From assembly GCF_003369445.1 (NCBI RefSeq), contig NZ_QRCU01000015.1, positions 1 through 64,000 on the forward strand: a DNA stretch of 64,000 bases. The letters run 5' to 3'. The DNA is from Arthrobacter silvisoli. Its GTDB lineage: Bacteria > Actinomycetota > Actinomycetes > Actinomycetales > Micrococcaceae. This document shows, one piece after another, positions 47,284 through 55,047 of the stretch (the first letter of the stretch is position 1; each line of letters opens with the position of its first letter). The position numbers and the translations under genes are program-made. Below the pieces are notes generated by a model. That model ran no database searches. It saw only the letters and a program-made list of their open reading frames with translations, and was not told where the DNA came from.

Positions 47284-47751
47284 ATGATGGACAATTTCAC
47301 GCCGGGCCGGTTCACCGAAGAGCTCATCGCTGCCGGGGTTCCGGCGGAGTTGCATGGCTGGCTGGAGCGCTACGGCGTGGGTGCCCTGGTGGTGAAGATG
47401 GGCATCAGGTTCCTGGAACTTGGCCCGGCGCGGGCCGTGGCCACCATGCCGGTGGAAGGAAACACCCAGGTGGCCGGAATCCTGCACGGCGGAGCCCATG
47501 TGGTGCTGGCAGAGACGCTCGGCTCCTTCGCTGCCTCCCTGCATGCCGGGCCCGGCCGCCACGCCGTCGGGATCGAGGTGGGCGCCACGCACCACCGTTC
47601 GGTTGCCGGCGGCCTGGTCACCGGGACCTGCACGGCAATCCACCTCGGCGGCACCCTGGCCACGCACGAGGTGGTCATGACCGACGAATCCGGCCGGCGG
47701 CTGTCCACGGCACGCATCACCAACATGATCCGGGATAACCGCGGGCACTGA
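47284..47751 (+). CDS. hotdog-fold thioesterase (PaaI family)
   Basis: Hotdog-fold acyl-CoA thioesterase-like protein, 155 residues, cytoplasmic. The motif VAGILHGGAHVVLAETLGSFAA (shown in part; about residues 62-83) has the HGG block, and the GIEVGATHHRSVAGG segment is the second family block. It resembles PaaI/MenI-type enzymes; MenI in menaquinone synthesis or general acyl-CoA clearing are the main alternatives. ATG 47284 and ATG 47287 are adjacent. Divergent from polA with 19 nt between starts, so the two promoters must overlap the opposite coding regions. Confidence 0.88.
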   Translation: MMDNFTPGRFTEELIAAGVPAELHGWLERYGVGALVVKMGIRFLELGPARAVATMPVEGNTQVAGILHGGAHVVLAETLGSFAASLHAGPGRHAVGIEVGATHHRSVAGGLVTGTCTAIHLGGTLATHEVVMTDESGRRLSTARITNMIRDNRGH

Positions 47752-47754
47752 CCC

Positions 47755-47788
47755 GAACGCCGCGGACCGCGGTTGCTAGCCGGCGTTC
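47755..47788. terminator. candidate bidirectional hairpin between convergent genes
   Basis: An 8-bp inverted repeat (47755-47762 and 47781-47788), with a nested CCGCGG pair inside, lies at the junction of the thioesterase and DHFR-like genes. The right arm overlaps the 3' end of the latter. No U-tract. Confidence 0.4.
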
Positions 47789-48330
47789 CTGCCTGGAAAC
47801 CGGTACCGCAGTTCCACGGCCGCACCGCCGATGGTGTGCGAGGAGAGCAACTCAAGCGGCGCCGTCGGGCGGTCAACGGGAAGCAGCTGCTTTCCGGAGC
47901 CGAGCACCACCGGAATCAGGGTGACGATCATCTCGTCCAGCAGCCGCGCCCGGGCAAACTGGGCCGCGAGGTCCCCGCCGCCCACCAGCCACACGTTCCT
48001 GCCGGACGCGCTGTCGATGAGGTCCTGCGCGAATTCGGCGACGTCGCCGCGGACGAAGGTGATGTCCGCCCCCGCCGGCGCGGAGTATTCCCGGTGCGTG
48101 AAGATCCAGCAGGGAAGGTCCGGGTAGGGCCACTTGCCGGGCTCGTGCTGCAGCAACCAGCGGTAGGTCTGGCCGCCCATGACCACGCAGCCGATGCCGG
48201 CCATGAAGTCCGCGTAGCTCTCCCCCACCCCCTCGGTGCTGTCGAACTGGAGGAGCCAGCCAAGGTCGTCGTCGGAGGTGGCGATGAAGCCGTCGAGGGA
48301 CGATGCCACGTAGTACTGGAAAGCGGACAT
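47776..48330 (-). CDS. dihydrofolate reductase-family protein (RibD C-terminal domain)
   Basis: DHFR-like/RibD-C-domain protein, 184 residues. The N-terminal YYVASSLDGFIATSDDDLGWL (shown in part), the CVVMGGQTYRWLL segment (about residues 47-59), the NADPH-loop NVWLVGGGDLAAQF (about 113-126) and VTLIPVVLGSGKQLLP are the family pattern. Such YyaP/YwjB-like proteins are probable reductases of unknown substrate and are not the housekeeping folate enzyme. The open frame extends 109 codons upstream inside the next gene; ATG 48330 begins the conserved domain. 13 nt separate it from the membrane-protein gene upstream, so it may be the last gene of that unit. Confidence 0.9.
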   Translation of the reverse strand: MSAFQYYVASSLDGFIATSDDDLGWLLQFDSTEGVGESYADFMAGIGCVVMGGQTYRWLLQHEPGKWPYPDLPCWIFTHREYSAPAGADITFVRGDVAEFAQDLIDSASGRNVWLVGGGDLAAQFARARLLDEMIVTLIPVVLGSGKQLLPVDRPTAPLELLSSHTIGGAAVELRYRFPGRNAG

Positions 48331-48343
48331 GGCCCCAGCGTAC

Positions 48344-49354
48344 TCATCGCGGTGCGGGGTTCCCAGAGGAAGGATTGCCGTACTCCACCCGGACGGTGCC
48401 GTTGTCCGGGAGCACCACCACGCGGCCGTCCTTGAGCGTCCAGCCGTCGTTGAGCAGGAAGATCCGGCCGCCGCTGACCACCAGCAAGCGCAGCCCGCTG
48501 TAGCGGTAGAGCGGCGCAGTGGCAGTGCCGGCGGAAGCTTCGAGCACGTTCGGCGCCGAAACGGCGAGCCGCTCCTTGCTGTAGACGACGGCGGTGGGCA
48601 GCAGGGCGGAGCGCTCCTGGTAGTCGACGGCGGCCCCGCGGCCAAGCGCCTGGGCATAGTCGGCGGTGCCCCAGAACAGCAGCAGGGTCACCAGGATGAA
48701 CATGAAGGCCCGCTCCAGTCCGCGCGGGGTGAGGATCGGGCTGCGCGCGGCGTGCTGCATCGCGCGGCGGCGCAGCGCCACGCCCCAGCTGCCCAGCAGC
48801 AGGCCGCCGGCGATCAGGTAGGGCACGTAGAGAAGCGTGCGGTCGGGCTGGGCAACGGTGAGGATCCACATGGCAGCGGCGAACAGGTAGCCGGCCGCGG
48901 CGACGACCGCAGCCGCGATCCCCAGGGGCCGCCGGTAGCGGCCCGCGGCAATGACCCTGTTCAGGGCGCGGTCCGCCATGAGCCAGGCGAGCCCGATGAG
49001 CGCGAGCCAGGCGAGGGGACGGAACAGGGACTGGATGCTGCGCAGGATGAAGTCCTGGACGGTGTAGCCGAAAAGGCTGACGTCCAGGCCCATCGACTTG
49101 GCCTGCGCGTCGCTGCGGGCCCAGCCGAAGTACACCAGGAGGGCCGTCGCCACGGTGAGGGGCGGGCCGATGACCGAGAGGACCTCGAGGGTGCGCTGCC
49201 AGCGCGTGTCGAGGAGCGCCCGGCTGCCTTCCCCCGCGGCGGATTCAGGAGCGGCAGGTTCAGGGACGGCGGATGCCTGCGCTCCACCCTCGCCGGCACC
49301 GGCGTCGCCCGCGCCTGCGTCAGGGGGTCCGGTCCCGGCCGGCGCGCCGCTCAC
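48344..49354 (-). CDS. unknown membrane protein, five predicted helices
   Basis: Not recognised. 336 residues: an Ala/Gly/Pro-rich, probably disordered N-terminus (about 1-45), five hydrophobic helices (about 55-76, 110-128, 144-167, 173-193 and 215-233) and a C-terminal domain of about 100 residues with repeated short strands (LRLLVVSGGRIFLLND, GRVVVLPDNGTVRVEY). Its ATG overlaps the upstream lipoprotein gene by 4 nt, so the two are made together and may interact. No catalytic motif is visible. Topology with an odd helix number would put the two ends on opposite sides. Confidence 0.75.
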   Translation of the reverse strand: MSGAPAGTGPPDAGAGDAGAGEGGAQASAVPEPAAPESAAGEGSRALLDTRWQRTLEVLSVIGPPLTVATALLVYFGWARSDAQAKSMGLDVSLFGYTVQDFILRSIQSLFRPLAWLALIGLAWLMADRALNRVIAAGRYRRPLGIAAAVVAAAGYLFAAAMWILTVAQPDRTLLYVPYLIAGGLLLGSWGVALRRRAMQHAARSPILTPRGLERAFMFILVTLLLFWGTADYAQALGRGAAVDYQERSALLPTAVVYSKERLAVSAPNVLEASAGTATAPLYRYSGLRLLVVSGGRIFLLNDGWTLKDGRVVVLPDNGTVRVEYGNPSSGNPAPR

Positions 49355-50346
49355 GGCCCCTCCGTGCCCGTGTTCCCGGCCGGTGGAGGGCTCGGCTGAG
49401 GCGAGTCCGACCCCGGAGACTCCGGCCCGGAAGGAGAGGGAGTACCCGGTCCACCGGTGGGGGCGGTGTCGTCGTAGAAGAACTGCACCTCGCCGGGTGC
49501 GTCCAGGGTGTCGGTGATCGTCACGGTGATCGAGGCCTTGTCACCGGCTGGCGGCGTCCTGAAGTAGACCGGCGAGTAGTCGCCGTCGCTGCGGGTTTCG
49601 ACGCCGGAGGCCGCGCCGTCGATCTTCACCTCCGAGACCCGTACGTAATAACCGTCCAGCCGGACCCAGCTGCCCCCGGCCCGCGGCCCGGAAGGGCGGC
49701 TCAGGCCCGGCACCGGGACAAAATTCTCGTCGACCACCGTGAGGCCGGTGAGCTTGCGCGGGCAGGCTTCGCCGGTGCCGGGCTCCACAGGGACCGCGGT
49801 TGCCGGATTCGCATTGTGATACTCGACGGCGCTGCGCACCACTGCGAGGACCGCCCGTTCCAGGCAGCGTCCCTCAGGCGGCGCCTGGACAGCGGACAGG
49901 GCCGTCGCAGCGTCCTGCCACTGCGCAGCGGTCCCGTCGCGCAGTGCGTAGCAGACGGCCCCGGCGGCGCGCCACACGTCCTTGAAAGTGGTGCCATCCA
50001 CGCCGTCGCGGAGCTGCTCGCAGTCGCGGCCCTGGGCGAACAGGTACATCCGCCCTTCCTGGGGATCGTTGGGGCCAACAGGACCAATCGGTATCCACCG
50101 GACCACCGGCGCTTCGGCAGGCGGGGGAACACCCGGGACGGGCGGTCCCGGCACGGGCTGGACCGTGGGTTCCAGCAGCGCCGGATCGCTGCTCGCCGGG
50201 GCGCTGGGCGAGGTCAGTTCGGGAGTCTGCTGGGCGCCGGCGCTTTCCGCTCCCGCAGGCGGGCCGCAGGACACCAGTGCGAAGGCAGCCAGAATCACCG
50301 GAAGGAATGTCCCGGATCTGCCGTTGGTTTTCAGCCGTCCGAACAT
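49351..50346 (-). CDS. unknown secreted lipoprotein
   Basis: Not recognised. 331 residues with a signal peptide and lipobox LVSC (cysteine about residue 27), so probably anchored to the outer face of the membrane. A Ser/Pro linker (about 40-85) leads to a domain with four cysteines (DCEQL, AVCYAL, GRCLE, EACPRK) that could form disulfides. A beta-rich domain follows (about 225-300) and then a Pro/Gly/Ser tail. The 4-nt overlap with the membrane-protein gene suggests one functional unit. No enzyme motif was found. Confidence 0.75.
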   Translation of the reverse strand: MFGRLKTNGRSGTFLPVILAAFALVSCGPPAGAESAGAQQTPELTSPSAPASSDPALLEPTVQPVPGPPVPGVPPPAEAPVVRWIPIGPVGPNDPQEGRMYLFAQGRDCEQLRDGVDGTTFKDVWRAAGAVCYALRDGTAAQWQDAATALSAVQAPPEGRCLERAVLAVVRSAVEYHNANPATAVPVEPGTGEACPRKLTGLTVVDENFVPVPGLSRPSGPRAGGSWVRLDGYYVRVSEVKIDGAASGVETRSDGDYSPVYFRTPPAGDKASITVTITDTLDAPGEVQFFYDDTAPTGGPGTPSPSGPESPGSDSPQPSPPPAGNTGTEGP

Positions 50347-50469
50347 GGCCCCACACCTGCCCCAGGGCGGCGCAATGGCCCCCGGAAAGGAGGCCGGTCA
50401 GCTTGCGCAGCTACACAGCCGATTATTCTCCCGAATGGACTGAACAGCCAGAGTCCGGAAGGGGGGCCG

Positions 50470-50691
50470 CTACTTGCTGAAGTACGGCACGATCAGGTAG
50501 ATGCCGAAAAGCACGGCAGCGCCGCAGGCCGCGAAGCACAGGTAGGCCAGGGAACGGAACAGCGCCGGCGACTTGTTCTCGACGTCCCCGGCGATCGCGG
50601 TCAAGCGCACACCCAGGGAATAGAGGACCACCAGGACCACGGCGGAGACCAAGGTGGCTCCTGCAACCTGCAGCAGTTCCAACCATTTCAT
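50470..50691 (-). CDS. small membrane protein linked to PiT
   Basis: 73 residues with two predicted helices (about 7-27 and 46-68), separated by a polar loop RLTAIAGDVENKS. No known domain was recognised. The ATG overlaps the PiT stop by 4 nt, and a small two-helix protein in this place is seen in related actinobacteria from memory. It may be an accessory subunit of the phosphate transporter. No phoU-like gene is found beside it. Confidence 0.8.
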   Translation of the reverse strand: MKWLELLQVAGATLVSAVVLVVLYSLGVRLTAIAGDVENKSPALFRSLAYLCFAACGAAVLFGIYLIVPYFSK

Positions 50692-51899
50692 CGCTTGGCG
50701 TCCTTGCTCTTGTTCTCCGCGGCCTTCTTGCGCGCGGACTTCTTCTGGAACCTGACGGCCGTGCCGGCCTCTTCGACCTCCACGGCGTTGTGGTGGCCAA
50801 CGTGCGACTTCCTTGAGTACAGGAACATGAAGACCACGACGGCGATGCCTACCACGGCGGCGATGACCACGCCGACGATGCCGGTGCCCACCAGCAGGGC
50901 GGTCAGGGCGCCGACCACGGCGGCGGCCGGCAGGGTCAGCAGCCAGCCGATGGCGATGCGGCCAACCATGCCCCAGCGGACGGTGGTGCCCCGGCGGCCA
51001 AGGCCGGAACCGATGACCGAGCCGGAGGCAACCTGCGTGGTGGAGAGGGCGAAGCCCAGATGGGAGGAGGCCAGGATGGCCGAGGCGGTGCTGGACTCGG
51101 CGGAGAAGCCCTGTGCCGGCTTGACCTCGGTGAGGCCGGAGCCCATGGTGCGGATGATCCGCCAGCCGCCGGCGTAGGTGCCGATGGCGATGGCGAAGGC
51201 ACAGGCCGCGATCACCCAGAACTGCGGGCCGCTGCCGGTCGCCTGGGTCCCTGCGGCAATGAGCACGAGGGTGATGATGCCCATGGTCTTCTGGGCGTCG
51301 TTGGTGCCGTGCGCCAGCGCCACCAAGCTGGAGGTGAAGATCTGGCCGGTGCGGAACCCGCCGCGCTTCTGGGTGAGCTTGTCACCGGTTTCCGGGTCGT
51401 GCCGGGAGGTCAAAGCGTAGGCCAGGCGGGTACAGACGTACGCCACCGCGCCGGCGATCACCGGTGCGAAGACGGCCGGCAGGATCACCTTCTGCAGCAC
51501 GGTTTCGAAGTTCACCGAATGGAAGCCGATGCCGACGATCGCCGCGCCGATGAGTCCGCCGAACAGGGCGTGCGAGGAGCTGGACGGCAGGCCCTTGAGC
51601 CACGTGAACATATTCCAGAGGATGGCGCCCATGAGGCCCGCGAAGATGATCTCCGGGGTGATGTGGATGCCGTCCGTACCTTCCCGGATGAGCCCGCCGG
51701 AGATGGTCTTGGCGACCTCGGTGGACAGGAAGGCGCCAACGAGGTTCAGCACGGCGGCCAGGGCCACGGCCGTCTTGGGCTTGATGGCGCCGGTGGCGAT
51801 GGGCGTGGCCATCGCGTTGGCGGTGTCGTGGAAGCCGTTGGTGAAGTCAAAAAATAAGGCCAGCGCTATGACAAGCGCGACCATGAAGGTGATTTCCAC
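50688..51899 (-). CDS. pit: inorganic phosphate transporter, PiT family
   Basis: PiT permease, 403 residues with about ten helices, a low-affinity proton-coupled transporter of neutral metal-phosphate. The two inverted signature repeats are visible: FFDFTNGFHDTANAMATPIATGA near the N-terminus (shown in part) and VALAHGTNDAQKTMGII (about residue 190). A basic C-terminal tail (KKSARKKAAENKSKDAK) is cytoplasmic. GTG 51899 is preferred, giving EITFMVALVIAL; ATG 51884 is an alternative. It probably forms a two-gene operon with the following 73-residue gene. Confidence 0.93.
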   Translation of the reverse strand: MEITFMVALVIALALFFDFTNGFHDTANAMATPIATGAIKPKTAVALAAVLNLVGAFLSTEVAKTISGGLIREGTDGIHITPEIIFAGLMGAILWNMFTWLKGLPSSSSHALFGGLIGAAIVGIGFHSVNFETVLQKVILPAVFAPVIAGAVAYVCTRLAYALTSRHDPETGDKLTQKRGGFRTGQIFTSSLVALAHGTNDAQKTMGIITLVLIAAGTQATGSGPQFWVIAACAFAIAIGTYAGGWRIIRTMGSGLTEVKPAQGFSAESSTASAILASSHLGFALSTTQVASGSVIGSGLGRRGTTVRWGMVGRIAIGWLLTLPAAAVVGALTALLVGTGIVGVVIAAVVGIAVVVFMFLYSRKSHVGHHNAVEVEEAGTAVRFQKKSARKKAAENKSKDAKR

Positions 51900-52081
51900 C
51901 TGGTTGCCCAATCTGCAGAGTCGACGTTCAGCAGTTCCACTTCCCCGCGCCTGCCACACCACATGTTCGGCAGACATTCACCTGCCCGCCCTTGCGGAGG
52001 CCTTCCGTGGCCAGCATGAAACCTTAAGAATCCTACGTTGCATCGGGGACAGCGCAAAACACTCCGGAGCCGGACTCCGGT

Positions 52082-52576
52082 TCACAGGAAAGCCTCGACG
52101 GCGTCCAGATGGTCCGGCGTCAGGCCCCTGCGCGGATCGGGCGAAATATGCAGCATCCGGGCGCCCCAGGCATCGGCCCACGCCAGCGCCCTCGGCTCGC
52201 TGTTGAGCTGGTCGTCCAGCCAGACAAGGCGATCGGCGGGATGGGCGGCAACGTCCCGGCGGATGGCGTCCAGCTTCCACCAGTCCGCCGACAGGTCCAG
52301 GCCGGCACTGGAAAGGACGGGCCAGTCCCGCCCGTCAAGCTTGATGGCCGGGCACAGGAACTCGGGCGCGAGCCGTTCCCATGTGGTCAACCACACAAAG
52401 CGGGCACCGGGCCGCCGGGACAGGACATTCAGCCTGACCACCAGTTCCGGCGCGAACGCGACTTCCAGTACGCCGGCGTCGGCCAGCTCCCACTCGCTCC
52501 CCCAGCCGCTCCTGCCTTGGACAGCGAAGGGACTCACCACACCGTCGACGTCGAGGTACAAGGACACCCGGGACAT
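52082..52576 (-). CDS. HAD domain-containing protein
   Basis: Small HAD-fold protein, 164 residues. Motif I LYLDVDGVVSPF (about residues 6-17) holds both aspartates, LTTWERLAPEFL matches the motif II region, and LVWLDDQLNSE supplies the terminal acidic pair. There is no cap domain. It resembles the HAD 'Swiss Army Knife' RNA-repair-like group, a link known only from family context. The ATG at 52576 has AGGAGAGG just upstream; the frame extends 49 codons further but without conserved features. The kynU gene diverges about 216 nt away. Confidence 0.85.
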   Translation of the reverse strand: MSRVSLYLDVDGVVSPFAVQGRSGWGSEWELADAGVLEVAFAPELVVRLNVLSRRPGARFVWLTTWERLAPEFLCPAIKLDGRDWPVLSSAGLDLSADWWKLDAIRRDVAAHPADRLVWLDDQLNSEPRALAWADAWGARMLHISPDPRRGLTPDHLDAVEAFL

Positions 52577-52702
52577 AGCCTCTCCTGTCACCGGGAACGC
52601 GTCCCCCGCACCCCCCGGCACGTCCCACCCTAACGCCGCTGCGGCATGGAAAACAGGGCCGCAGAATACCTTGCGCCTTGCCCGGAAAGGCCATTTGTAT
52701 TT

Positions 52703-52730
52703 CACTATCGAAACGACCGTCACGTTAGTG
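52703..52730. promoter_or_regulatory. candidate operator upstream of kynU
   Basis: Imperfect inverted repeat CACTATCG-N12-CGTTAGTG (7 of 8 matched), 63 nt before the kynU start, with an AT-richer stretch on both sides. Position and symmetry suit a dimeric repressor such as the PaaX protein encoded downstream. No binding evidence exists. Confidence 0.4.
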
Positions 52731-52792
52731 TTACTCTATTGCGCAGGTGGCCGCTTGGGCCGCACCAAAACAGCCCGCGTGAGGAGCATCCC

Positions 52793-54082
52793 TTGAGCGA
52801 TCCCCAACTCGATACAGCAGCCGAAACCCCCGGAAGGATGAACACCGGGCCCGGCACCCCCGACTTCGCCGCCGCCTCGGCGGCCTTGGACGCCGCCGAT
52901 CCGCTGGCGGACTGCCGGGACCTTTTCTACAGCCCGGATGAGGCGCAGCTTTCCGCGTACCTGGACGGCAATTCGCTGGGCCGGCCGCTGAAGGCCACGG
53001 CGGAGCGGCTCCCCCGCTTCGTGGAGGAGGCCTGGGGCAGCCGGCTGATCCGCGGCTGGGACGAACAATGGATGGACGAGCCGCTGGCCGTCGGCAACCG
53101 CCTGGGCGAGGTGGCGCTCGGCGCCGCCCCCGGCCAGGCCTTCATCGGCGACTCCACCTCGGTGCTCCTGTACAAGCTGATCCGGGCGGCCGTCGACGCC
53201 CGCCCGGGCCGCGACGAGATCATCGTGGACCGGGACAACTTCCCCACCGACCGCTTCATCGTCGAAGGGATCGCCGCGGAACGGAACGCCACCATCCGCT
53301 GGGTCGACTCCCGGCCGGCCAGCGGCGTGCGGCCGGCGGACCTGGCGGAATTGCTCAACGAACGGACCGCCGTCGTGGTCCTCAGCCACGTTGCCTACCG
53401 CTCGGGTTTCCTCGCCGACGCGCCGGCCATCACCGCGCTGGTGCACGACGCCGGCGGGCTGATGCTGTGGGACCTGTGCCACTCCGTGGGCTCGGTGCCG
53501 CTGGAACTGGACGCCTGGGACGTGGACCTCGCCGTCGGCTGCACCTACAAATACCTCAACGGCGGCCCGGGCTCCCCCGCCTTCGCCTACGTGAGCAGCG
53601 CGCTGCAGGATCAGCTCCAGCAGCCCATCTGGGGCTGGATGGGTGCACACGATCCCTTCGGCATGACGGACAGCTACCGGCCCGCCGACAACCTCCGCCG
53701 CTTCATCACGGGCACCCCGCCCATCCTCGCGATGCAGCCGCTGAAGGACATGGTGGAGCTCATCGCTTCCGTCGGGATGGACGCCGTCCGGGAGAAGTCG
53801 GTCAAGCTCACCGAACACGCACTCGACCTGGCCGATGCATGGCTGGTGCCTCTCGGCGCGGAGGTGGTGAGCCCCCGGGACGCCGCCGAACGCGGCTCGC
53901 ACATTACCGTGGACCACCCCCGCTTCGCCGAGGTCACGCAAGTGCTCTGGGAGCGCGGTGTCATCCCGGATTTCCGGCCGCCGCACGGCCTCCGGATCGG
54001 CTTGTCGCCACTGAGCACGGGCTTTGCCGAACTCGAACACGGCATCCGCTCCATACGCGAAGTGCTGCTCGGGCTCTCGTGA
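52793..54082 (+). CDS. kynU: kynureninase (aminotransferase class V fold)
   Basis: PLP-dependent kynureninase, 429 residues, cleaving kynurenine to anthranilate and alanine in tryptophan breakdown. The class V pattern is clear: YLDGNSLGRPL (about residues 58-68), FIGDSTSVLLYKLI, the aspartate in LMLWDLCHSVGSVPLEL, and the PLP lysine in GCTYKYLNGGPGSPAF (about 260). A TTG start at 52793 is chosen because GAGGAG lies 6 nt upstream. It overlaps a PaaX-type regulator by 4 nt (GTGA). No tryptophan dioxygenase or formamidase is seen nearby, so it may degrade an imported intermediate. Confidence 0.92.
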   Translation: MSDPQLDTAAETPGRMNTGPGTPDFAAASAALDAADPLADCRDLFYSPDEAQLSAYLDGNSLGRPLKATAERLPRFVEEAWGSRLIRGWDEQWMDEPLAVGNRLGEVALGAAPGQAFIGDSTSVLLYKLIRAAVDARPGRDEIIVDRDNFPTDRFIVEGIAAERNATIRWVDSRPASGVRPADLAELLNERTAVVVLSHVAYRSGFLADAPAITALVHDAGGLMLWDLCHSVGSVPLELDAWDVDLAVGCTYKYLNGGPGSPAFAYVSSALQDQLQQPIWGWMGAHDPFGMTDSYRPADNLRRFITGTPPILAMQPLKDMVELIASVGMDAVREKSVKLTEHALDLADAWLVPLGAEVVSPRDAAERGSHITVDHPRFAEVTQVLWERGVIPDFRPPHGLRIGLSPLSTGFAELEHGIRSIREVLLGLS

Positions 54083-55047
54083 GCGCCTTCCTCGACGACG
54101 TCGACTCCCGCCCCGGGAGCACCACCAGCCTGCTGCGGACGGTGATCGGCCTGTACCTGCGCGACGCCGGCGGCTGGCTGCCGGCGTCGGCGTTCCTGCG
54201 GCTCATGGAGGCGCTGGACGTGCCGGCCGCCGTGACCCGCACCGCGCTGAGCCGGCTGAAGAAGAAGGCGGTCCTGGAGCAGCAGCCGCGGGACGGCGTC
54301 GCCGGCTACGCACTGACCTCAGGTGCCGCGACGATGCTGGCCCGGGGAGACAGCCGGATCTTCGCACCGCAGCACATGGCCGACGGCGACCCCTGGTGCC
54401 TGGTGTCCTTCTCCATTCCCGAGGCGGAACGGGAGAAACGGCACCAGCTCAGGCGGCGGCTGCACTGGACCGGCTGCGGCACGGTGGCGGCCGGGCTGTG
54501 GATCGCGCCGGCGTTCCGCCGGGGCGAGATCGAGGACGTGCTGGCGGGGCTGGGGCTGCGGGAACAGGCCACGCTCTTCATCACGGACACCCCTGTCCCA
54601 GGTGGTGGCCACCACAGCGCAGGCCTCCGGGACGCGGCCGCGCAGTGGTGGGACCTCGAGACCGTCGCGGCCCTGCATCGGGATTTCATCCGGGAATGGG
54701 CTGCCGGTGAGGACCCTTCCGTGGGCGGCGGTCCGCCGCCGCCGGCCGCCGCCTTTGCCTCGTACGTGCGATGCATCGACAGTTGGCGGATCATTCCGTA
54801 CCTTGACCCCGGGCTGCCGCCCGTGTTCCTTCCCGCTGACTGGCCCGGGAAGGACGGGATCGCCGTGTTTGAGGGCGTCCGGGCTGTCCACGCCGGTCCG
54901 AGCGCGGATTTCGTGCGCACGGTGGCCGGGGGGGGTAGGCAGCAGACGGGGATGAGCCAGGGCACCGGGAGTACTCTGGAAGCATGGCCGCCGCCGACGG
55001 CGGGTGGCCCGGTGACGGGTGGTCCGGGAGGTTTCCATGACCCGTAG
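54079..55047 (+). CDS. PaaX-family transcriptional regulator
   Basis: PaaX-type regulator, 322 residues. The N-terminal winged helix (SLLRTVIGLYLRDAGGWLPASA into VTRTALSRLKKKAVLEQQ, shown in part; about residues 15-75), a central domain with WCLVSFSIPEAEREKR and the C-terminal PaaX_C helical part with ALHRDFIREW are visible. E. coli PaaX represses phenylacetate genes in response to phenylacetyl-CoA; here the partner kynU suggests an anthranilate-path signal. The last 35 residues after a run of eight G bases at 54928-54935 are low-complexity, so the true C-terminus may be shorter. It overlaps the next gene by 11 nt. Confidence 0.87.
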   Translation: MSAFLDDVDSRPGSTTSLLRTVIGLYLRDAGGWLPASAFLRLMEALDVPAAVTRTALSRLKKKAVLEQQPRDGVAGYALTSGAATMLARGDSRIFAPQHMADGDPWCLVSFSIPEAEREKRHQLRRRLHWTGCGTVAAGLWIAPAFRRGEIEDVLAGLGLREQATLFITDTPVPGGGHHSAGLRDAAAQWWDLETVAALHRDFIREWAAGEDPSVGGGPPPPAAAFASYVRCIDSWRIIPYLDPGLPPVFLPADWPGKDGIAVFEGVRAVHAGPSADFVRTVAGGGRQQTGMSQGTGSTLEAWPPPTAGGPVTGGPGGFHDP

